64,000 bases of DNA. Source: RHLJ01 sp965601955. GTDB taxonomy: Bacteria; Bacteroidota; Rhodothermia; Balneolales; Balneolaceae. Below the pieces are notes generated by a model. It was not told the DNA's origin. It made no database searches and was given only the letters and a program-made list of their open reading frames with translations. A program made the position numbers and the translations under genes. The stretch is taken from assembly GCA_965601955.1 (NCBI GenBank), contig OZ271855.1, positions 3,410,001-3,474,000 of the forward strand. Reading direction: 5' to 3'. Below, one piece after another: positions 58,679 through 64,000 of the stretch (position 1 is the first letter of the stretch; every line of letters starts with the position of its first letter).

Positions 58679-59980
58679 CTACTTGCTATCAAGATAGGCT
58701 CTAATTGAATCCTTTAATGTCATGAACGTTGTCTTTAACAACTCTTCATCTTCTTCCAGTAGAGTAACCCTGAAACCGAGTAAATCTGAACAAAAAGATG
58801 AAATTGGCACCACACATATACCTGTTGCTCCCAGCAAGTAGTAGACGAACCGGGAATCAAGAGATACTCCTTCCACCCAGCCTTCTACCAATTCTTTGAT
58901 TTTGGGGTTTTCAATGGGAAGAGATTGTGTATCATTTAACGCTCCATCCTTGAATACCATCGTATTATAAAAAGCCCCATAGGTTGGATTGAACGTGAGT
59001 TCTGGAATTTCCTGAAGTGTTTCAGAAATAAATCTGCTTCGTTTGCCAATTTTAGCATTTAACTCCTCCCTGTAGGATTCATACTTTGAATCACCAAGGA
59101 TTTTAGGAATTGCTAACTGTGGAAGTGTTGTAGAGCACACTTCGATCATCTTGGCATCATCAAGGGTTTTACAAAGCCGGTTGAATTCTGAATCGGCTGT
59201 TCGGTTATAGCATTCAATCCATCCACAACGAGCACCTGGCCAGGGTAGTTCTTTGGAAATGCCTTTCATAGCTATGCCTGGTACATCTCCTATTATTTCA
59301 GAAAGTGCGTAGGCTCTTGCCCCGTTATAAGTAATCTGATTGTAAATCTCGTCAGAAATAAGGAACAGGTTGTATTCTTTGGCCAATTCTACGATTTCAT
59401 CGAGAATTTCTTTTGGATATACCATCCCGGTCGGGTTATCCGGATTGATAATCAAAATGGCTACAATATTGGGATTGTACTTCACCTTATTCCTAAGGTC
59501 TTCCATATCCGGATACCAATGATTTTCTGGATCAAGGCGGTATGTAAGCGGCTGATTATTTGCATGCGCTGCCTCAGCCGATGAGTGCGTTGAGTAAGCG
59601 GGAGAAGGACCGATTACCCTGGTCGTAGGCTCCAAATAATGATATAGGGTTGCAATAGCATCTCCGAGACCATTAAAGAAAAGTATATCCTCGGCAGTTA
59701 TTTGTACTCCACCAAGCGTATTGGTTCGTTTTGCTAAAAATTCACGTGTTTCAGGTACCCCTTTCGAATCACAATAACCATAGGTATTGTCTTCTTTTGC
59801 TAACTGGGTAACGATATCCTTAATCCACAATGGAATTTGAGCATTCTTCTGGATGGGGTCTCCAATATTCTCCCAAAATACTTCCGCTCCTTCCGCTTGC
59901 AGGAGCTTCGCTTTTTTTACGATTTCACGTATTTCATAGCTGAGCTCTTTCGCTCCATCGCTGAGTAGTTTTTGACGCAT
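58679..59980 (-). CDS. Aminotransferase class I/II (PLP-dependent)
   Basis: The 433-residue protein has fold-type I aminotransferase features: NGLGDAIATLYHYLEPTTRV, VAILIINPDNPTGMVYPKEI, LFLISDEIYNQITYNGARAY, and GIAMKGISKELPWPGARCGWI with the PLP Lys in KGISKELPWPG. The LPWPG form resembles the alanine-type (AlaA/AlaC) or aspartate aminotransferases. It probably uses glutamate or alanine with an unknown 2-oxo acid. It lies between the NTF2-like gene and the class IV aminotransferase, so three consecutive genes may share a pathway. Confidence 0.9.
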   Translation of the reverse strand: MRQKLLSDGAKELSYEIREIVKKAKLLQAEGAEVFWENIGDPIQKNAQIPLWIKDIVTQLAKEDNTYGYCDSKGVPETREFLAKRTNTLGGVQITAEDILFFNGLGDAIATLYHYLEPTTRVIGPSPAYSTHSSAEAAHANNQPLTYRLDPENHWYPDMEDLRNKVKYNPNIVAILIINPDNPTGMVYPKEILDEIVELAKEYNLFLISDEIYNQITYNGARAYALSEIIGDVPGIAMKGISKELPWPGARCGWIECYNRTADSEFNRLCKTLDDAKMIEVCSTTLPQLAIPKILGDSKYESYREELNAKIGKRSRFISETLQEIPELTFNPTYGAFYNTMVFKDGALNDTQSLPIENPKIKELVEGWVEGVSLDSRFVYYLLGATGICVVPISSFCSDLLGFRVTLLEEDEELLKTTFMTLKDSIRAYLDSK

Positions 59981-60000
59981 AAGTGTAAGTGAGGGCCTCG

Positions 60001-60480
60001 TTAATCGGCTTGGTATTGAGTGTGCTTAGCTATAAAGGCATTCAGAGTATCATTCGCTTGTTTACGTACTCTATTTCGAATAAAAGGGGTCCACCCTAAT
60101 AGCATTCCTGGTGCACCTAGAGCCTGAGAAGACCAACGCCAAAAGTTAAATGTGTCTATATGCTCGATCACTTTTTGGTTTTCAAATTTAAAGCGGGCAT
60201 CGATTTTATTATGCACCTTCCTCTTTGTTAGTGAAAAGGTATAAATCGCTTCCCAGTGTGCATATACATATTCACCTTCTTCCCTTACCCCTTCAAATGT
60301 GATTTCAAGGTCTCTGCCTCTTTCGCAGAGCATATGCCACATAGCTGGCACTTCTTTTCCTCTTAAATTAAACGCGGCATCCTGAAAAGTTGCTTCTTCA
60401 TGATAGATGCTTCCCATTTTTGCGAAATCTTTCGAAGCAAATGAGTTATAAAAACTTACTATTAAATCTTTGTTAGACAT
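60001..60480 (-). CDS. NTF2-like (SnoaL) fold protein
   Basis: ATG 60480 gives 159 residues; a TTG three codons before is unlikely. The sequence MSNKDLIVSFYNSFASKDFA, then YHEEATFQDAAFNLRGKEVP, AMWHMLCERGRDLEITFEGV and VHNKIDARFKFENQKVIEHI match SnoaL-like/ketosteroid-isomerase-like small proteins that form hydrophobic pockets. Function unknown. It is first in the minus-strand cluster of aminotransferases, 20 bases before the class I gene starts. Confidence 0.82.
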   Translation of the reverse strand: MSNKDLIVSFYNSFASKDFAKMGSIYHEEATFQDAAFNLRGKEVPAMWHMLCERGRDLEITFEGVREEGEYVYAHWEAIYTFSLTKRKVHNKIDARFKFENQKVIEHIDTFNFWRWSSQALGAPGMLLGWTPFIRNRVRKQANDTLNAFIAKHTQYQAD

Positions 60481-60590
60481 TTTTGACAATTATCGCTAAC
60501 ATTAATCGGTCGGTCTGGTAGTTTAACGAAAAAGAAAAAGAATTACTCTTTCAGTGTAAAGGACAATTGAAATCCAACATCTATACCCCA

Positions 60591-60977
60591 ATGAAGGCGA
60601 TTAATGACTACACCGCGGCCTTGTTTGAAATTCAAGAGGCTACCATCACTGAGAATATTATCTGGAAAAGAAATAGTCTCAATTCCTTTGTTTATAAAAC
60701 GGTAAATAAGGATTTAGAAGACCTAATCCTAACTCTCAAGAGAATTGATGGTTCTGCGGAAAACCACTACATGTTCAGCTTGATCAGAAAGGATTTCGAG
60801 TCGAGTGAGGTTATGATAAATCTCGATACTTCTACTACTGATAAAGAACTTCAAGAGCCTCTGGAAGAGCTGTATAACTTTATAGCCTATCATGTGGATA
60901 TGAAGAGTCTTGAAGGTTTAAAAGAGTTTATTCGCACTATTAATAAAGAAGACTCAGAAGGAAGTATCCTGGATTAG
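60591..60977 (+). CDS. Hypothetical protein (128 aa)
   Basis: From ATG 60591 the 128-residue product is helical and charged (TAALFEIQEATITENIIWKR, NKDLEDLILTLKRIDGSAEN, EPLEELYNFIAYHVDMKSLE) with no signal peptide, membrane helix or known family. A TTG eight codons upstream would extend it. It converges on the symporter gene, overlapping by four bases at the stops. Confidence 0.6.
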   Translation: MKAINDYTAALFEIQEATITENIIWKRNSLNSFVYKTVNKDLEDLILTLKRIDGSAENHYMFSLIRKDFESSEVMINLDTSTTDKELQEPLEELYNFIAYHVDMKSLEGLKEFIRTINKEDSEGSILD

Positions 60978-62515
60978 GAATCATTTTTCCTTAACGTCGA
61001 ACTAATTAGTGCCACGCAAATCACTATTATACTTCCCACCAATGTATAGAGGGGCCATGCAATAACTAACCCATCTCCTGGTAGTAAATTCTGAACAGGC
61101 CCATTCACTAAAAACAGAAGAGAGACTAACCCCACAAAAAAGCCTGTTAACGCATCCTTAGTTTTAGGCGTTTCAAAGAACAACCCCAAAAGAAATGCTC
61201 CCAGCAATCCGCCGTAGGTGTAGGAAGCAATGCCTAACCCAAGCTCGACTACCGTAGGCCTGGTTCCCTCCTGAAGTTGCAGATAAGCAAAAAGAAGTGC
61301 CGAAAGAGTTAGTATCCCTCCCCAAATAAGAGTTATTCGCCTGGAGATTTTTAAATCCTTCTTGGGAGTACTCTCCTTGGCAAAATAGGGCTTATAAAAA
61401 TCGAAGGTAGTCGCTGATGCCAGCGAATTCAGGGACGAACTTAAGCTACTCATAGCCGCAGCAAATAAAGCAGCAACAATTAGTCCTGAGATACCTGGCG
61501 GAAGTTGCTCAACAATGAATTTTGCAAAGATTTCATCATTGGTTGTTAAGCCAAGCCCTTCTGGATTTACTCCCTCATAAAAAGCATAAAGAAGTAGCCC
61601 AATTACCAGGAACAAAGCGAACTGCAGCATAACTACCACTCCGCTCCATGCCAATGCTTTCTGACCTGACTTCAGGTTACCGGTAGCAAGAAGACGCTGA
61701 ACTAATAGCTGATCGGTACCATGAGAAGCTAATGAAAAAACAGCTCCTCCTATTATCGCCGTAATAAGAGTATATGGTTGTGCGATGAACTCTTTAAATG
61801 AAAGGTCGAAGCCGAATCGAAAAACCTGGAATTTATTCTCCTCTCTAGCAAAATCTGTAACTGTTTTCCATCCTTCCGGAAGCTGATTTAGCAGTACAAA
61901 AAGTGCGAGCATTGCGCCACCCAGATATACAGCCATTTGCACTACATCCATCCATACCACCGCTTTTATACCACCAAAAAAAGTGTAGAACAGAGTGATC
62001 ACAGAAATAATGGAAATAGAAAGCATATACAATTCTAAATCTCCCATCTGGGTAAAGGCTCCACCAAGTCTCAAAATAATTGCTAGAGGAATTGCAGTAG
62101 CAAATAACCGTACCCCATCGGCAAGTAGGCGCGTGACCATAAACGTGGCACTGGTTGCATTTCTCATCTTCGCACCAAAACGCTTTTCCAAAAACTGGTA
62201 AGCTGTGAATAATTCTCCCTCATAATATTTAGGGAGAAAATACAGGGCTACAATAATTCTACCTATTAGGTAACCAATAGTAATTTGAAGAAAGGTAAGA
62301 TTCCCCCCATAAGCGACAGCAGGAATACTGATAAAGGTAAGTGTGCTTGTTTCAGTAGCAACTACTGAAAATAGCGCCGCCCACCATGGAACCCCATCAC
62401 CGGCCAGAAAATAATCCTTGGCTGATTGTTGCTTTCCTGAAGCCTTAAACCCAAAAAATGCTACCCCAATCAGGTATAAAACAAGAACAATATAATCGAT
62501 TGTCCCAAACTCCAT
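60974..62515 (-). CDS. Sodium:solute symporter (SSS family)
   Basis: The 513-residue protein has about thirteen hydrophobic helices with the SSS (SLC5) fold: GTIDYIVLVLYLIGVAFFGF, AKDYFLAGDGVPWWAALFSV with TM1's unwound part, SHGTDQLLVQRLLATGNLKS, and AAMSSLSSSLNSLASATTFD with the Na2-site Ser residues. It belongs to the group of sodium/solute symporters related to SglT and NanT-like proteins. Substrate unknown. Its start overlaps the stop of rdgB on the same strand by one base, so they are coupled. Confidence 0.9.
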   Translation of the reverse strand: MEFGTIDYIVLVLYLIGVAFFGFKASGKQQSAKDYFLAGDGVPWWAALFSVVATETSTLTFISIPAVAYGGNLTFLQITIGYLIGRIIVALYFLPKYYEGELFTAYQFLEKRFGAKMRNATSATFMVTRLLADGVRLFATAIPLAIILRLGGAFTQMGDLELYMLSISIISVITLFYTFFGGIKAVVWMDVVQMAVYLGGAMLALFVLLNQLPEGWKTVTDFAREENKFQVFRFGFDLSFKEFIAQPYTLITAIIGGAVFSLASHGTDQLLVQRLLATGNLKSGQKALAWSGVVVMLQFALFLVIGLLLYAFYEGVNPEGLGLTTNDEIFAKFIVEQLPPGISGLIVAALFAAAMSSLSSSLNSLASATTFDFYKPYFAKESTPKKDLKISRRITLIWGGILTLSALLFAYLQLQEGTRPTVVELGLGIASYTYGGLLGAFLLGLFFETPKTKDALTGFFVGLVSLLFLVNGPVQNLLPGDGLVIAWPLYTLVGSIIVICVALISSTLRKNDS

Positions 62516-63102
62516 TAGCCTTCCTGATTCGAAAGGTATTGCACAAATTTTTGGATAGCCTTTCCTCTGTGACTAATTTCATTTTTGGTAGAAGAATCCA
62601 TCTCAGCGAAGCTCTGAGTAAAACCGTCGGGCTGAAAGACAGGGTCATACCCAAAACCTTCACTTCCCTTCTCCTCTTGAAGAATTTGTCCGGGACAGAT
62701 GCCTTCAAAAGTAAGTTCCTGATCTCCATTTACCAGTGCCAATACCGTACGAAACTGAGCAGAACGATTTTCTTCTCCCTTCATTTCCCGAATTAGCTTA
62801 TCAACATTATCCTGATAGGAAGCGTGTTCACCTGAATACCGCGCCGAGTACACTCCCGGAGCTCCATCTAAGGCATGAACTTCTAGGCCTGTATCATCCG
62901 ATAATGACAGAATACCCGTTTTATTAAAAACATACCGGGCTTTTTTGAGGGCATTGCCTTCTAACGTAGGCTGGTCTTCTTCTACATCTTCTAATTGAGG
63001 AAAATCTATTGCTGATACTACCTCAATACCTAAACCAGATACCAGGTCCCGCATTTCTTGAATTTTGTCCTTATTTCGGGAAGCAAGAATTAGTTTATTC
63101 AT
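62515..63102 (-). CDS. rdgB: XTP/dITP diphosphatase (HAM1/RdgB)
   Basis: The 195-residue protein has the Ham1 motifs: LILASRNKDKIQEMRDLV, LSDDTGLEVHALDGAPGVYS with the metal/base Asp, ARYSGEH, GFGYDPVFQPDG and SHRGKAIQKF at the C-terminus. It removes pyrophosphate from non-canonical purine triphosphates such as XTP and dITP and so protects DNA. It overlaps the SemiSWEET gene by eight bases and the symporter start by one base. Confidence 0.95.
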   Translation of the reverse strand: MNKLILASRNKDKIQEMRDLVSGLGIEVVSAIDFPQLEDVEEDQPTLEGNALKKARYVFNKTGILSLSDDTGLEVHALDGAPGVYSARYSGEHASYQDNVDKLIREMKGEENRSAQFRTVLALVNGDQELTFEGICPGQILQEEKGSEGFGYDPVFQPDGFTQSFAEMDSSTKNEISHRGKAIQKFVQYLSNQEG

Positions 63103-63358
63103 CGCTCTGTCTTGGAAAAAGTTTGTAGAACAGGTTTATGCCACTGCCAATAGTCAACAACCCATTCAAGGCTATAAACACATGGTCATTTTCTAGAATG
63201 GAATAAATAGTAAGCAACAGGCTTGAAACCACATACATGAGAATAAACGCTATATTCACCTCTGTTTTACCAGCCTTAATGGTATCTACCGTTTGGGGAA
63301 CCCACGCCATAATCAGGATAGCAAAACCTGTCCAGCCAAGTATCTCAATTCCACTCAT
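63095..63358 (-). CDS. SemiSWEET-type sugar transporter-like protein
   Basis: The 87-residue protein has three membrane helices (LGWTGFAILIMAWVPQTVDT, FILMYVVSSLLLTIYSI, IALNGLLTIGSGINLFYKLF) with the PQ motif in the first helix, as in SemiSWEETs, which dimerise to pass sugars. Length fits (about 90 residues). It overlaps rdgB by eight bases and the kinase gene's stop by four, so the three genes are translationally coupled. Confidence 0.85.
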   Translation of the reverse strand: MSGIEILGWTGFAILIMAWVPQTVDTIKAGKTEVNIAFILMYVVSSLLLTIYSILENDHVFIALNGLLTIGSGINLFYKLFPRQSDE

Positions 63359-64000
63359 CTTGAAGTTTTAAGAATTTCCTGGACTTCATGCCATTTAAGG
63401 CGTGGTCCAAATTGGGAAACTACTTTTGAAGATGCCAGGCTTGCCAGTTTTCCTGAATCTGCGTATCCAAGCCCATTGGTTATTCCATATAAAAAGGCGC
63501 CGGCAAACATATCTCCTGCTCCATTAGCATTAATAGCATTTACTTCATAGGGTTCGATATCAATAAATGTATCACCATCAAAGATCATAGCTCCATTTTT
63601 GCCTTGAGTAATCACAAACCTTTTTGCTGATTTCTTAAGTTCTTCTCGCGCATCCAAAACATTATCCGTTTCCGTATACATAATCGCTTCTTCTTCATTG
63701 CAAAGAAGAAGGTCTACAGATGCTCCAATTACTTCCTGGAACTTATCTTTGAAAAATTCCACGATCGTAGGATCTGAAAGAGTAATCGAAGTTTTCACAT
63801 CATTTTCTTCAGCAATTCTCTTTGTCAGCTTCATAGCTTCAAAAGCAGTAGGCGAGGCAACCAGGTACCCTTCGATATACACATATTCTGATTCTTTTAT
63901 AGATAGCTCATCTACATCCGAAACGGAAAGGTCAGTGGTAATTCCCAAATAAGTATTCATAGTTCGTTCAGCATCCTTGCTGATCATTACCAAGCATTTC
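63355..64000 (-). CDS. PfkB-family kinase, adenosine kinase-like (N-terminal end outside window)
   Basis: The frame runs to the right edge, so the start lies outside; the first visible residues read KCLVMISKDAERTMNT, matching the adenosine-kinase stretch GTGxCLVxxxxDAERTMNT. Later NAINANGAGDMFAGAFLYGI holds the ATP-binding and catalytic Asp of GAGD. The visible part is about 215 residues. It should phosphorylate adenosine or a sugar-like nucleoside with ATP. Its stop overlaps the SemiSWEET start by four bases. Confidence 0.85.
   Translation of the reverse strand, partial: KCLVMISKDAERTMNTYLGITTDLSVSDVDELSIKESEYVYIEGYLVASPTAFEAMKLTKRIAEENDVKTSITLSDPTIVEFFKDKFQEVIGASVDLLLCNEEEAIMYTETDNVLDAREELKKSAKRFVITQGKNGAMIFDGDTFIDIEPYEVNAINANGAGDMFAGAFLYGITNGLGYADSGKLASLASSKVVSQFGPRLKWHEVQEILKTSR

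Noticed and set aside
1..64000. tRNA, rRNA, CRISPR array, transposase or prophage genes
   Set aside because: No cloverleaf-like or rRNA stretch, no evenly spaced direct repeats, no transposase or phage structural motif was seen on either strand by eye; short tRNAs could still be missed.

Overview
The window reads as a chromosomal segment of a Bacteroidota-like Gram-negative bacterium, most likely from the Balneolota (Balneola, Gracilimonas or Rhodohalobacter relatives). The grounds are a type IX-style C-terminal sorting domain (PNPFNPST motif) on a secreted protein, many Bacteroidota-type families (DUF4199, M56 peptidase with a TonB C-terminal domain, membrane-anchored AraC and LuxR regulators, three-TM SemiSWEET, class II DAHP synthase), weak or absent Shine-Dalgarno signals, and intergenic GTCATTCTGAG-type palindromic repeats. 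The assignment comes from gene content alone. I see no rRNA, tRNA, CRISPR array, transposase or prophage.

Layout. 1-1.2 kb: the tail of an OmpR-type response regulator, an FMN reductase and a probable structured RNA. 1.2-9.9 kb: rarA, a class II CPD photolyase, a secreted beta-propeller protein, a membrane-bound AraC regulator, an outer-membrane barrel protein and a second photolyase of the iron-sulfur (6-4) type. 9.9-13.9 kb: a BlaI/M56-TonB signalling pair behind a palindromic operator, a PspC miniprotein and small secreted or membrane proteins. 13.9-20.9 kb: a fatty-acid beta-oxidation operon (SDR/dienoyl-CoA reductase-like, thiolase, FadN-type multienzyme, acyl-CoA ligase) divergent from a hotdog thioesterase, with a perfect palindrome between them. 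20.9-23.4 kb: a MarR regulator with twin operators, a PLP decarboxylase and an acetyltransferase. 23.5-29.1 kb: an acyl-CoA carboxylase beta subunit coupled to an unrecognised acidic protein, an orphan CcmA-like ATPase, an M29 aminopeptidase and a membrane LuxR protein.

29.4-36.7 kb is a run of small plus-strand accessory genes: DUF4199, SRPBCC, DUF1801, AraC, three tandem VOC proteins, a BASS transporter, small membrane proteins, a secreted cyanophycinase-like peptidase and a GNAT. 36.7-44.5 kb holds an M14 carboxypeptidase and protein quality-control genes (clpB, a Do-type protease, hsp20). 44.7-55.6 kb is mostly core: DAHP synthase, a REC-cyclase fusion, uvrA, secD-secF, a STAS protein and purA. 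55.6-64 kb has nested palindromic repeats, a lone nucleoside-deoxyribosyltransferase/TIR-like protein, a sulfotransferase-plus-two-aminotransferases cluster, a sodium:solute symporter, rdgB, a SemiSWEET and the end of an adenosine kinase-like gene.

The least explained items are the structured RNA near 1.0-1.16 kb, the acidic protein at 25-26.8 kb, the lone TIR/NDT-like gene at 55.9-56.9 kb with a palindrome containing its stop codon, the sulfotransferase-aminotransferase pairing, and the operator palindromes before the MarR, BlaI and fad genes. No single locus is a clear-cut undescribed system.
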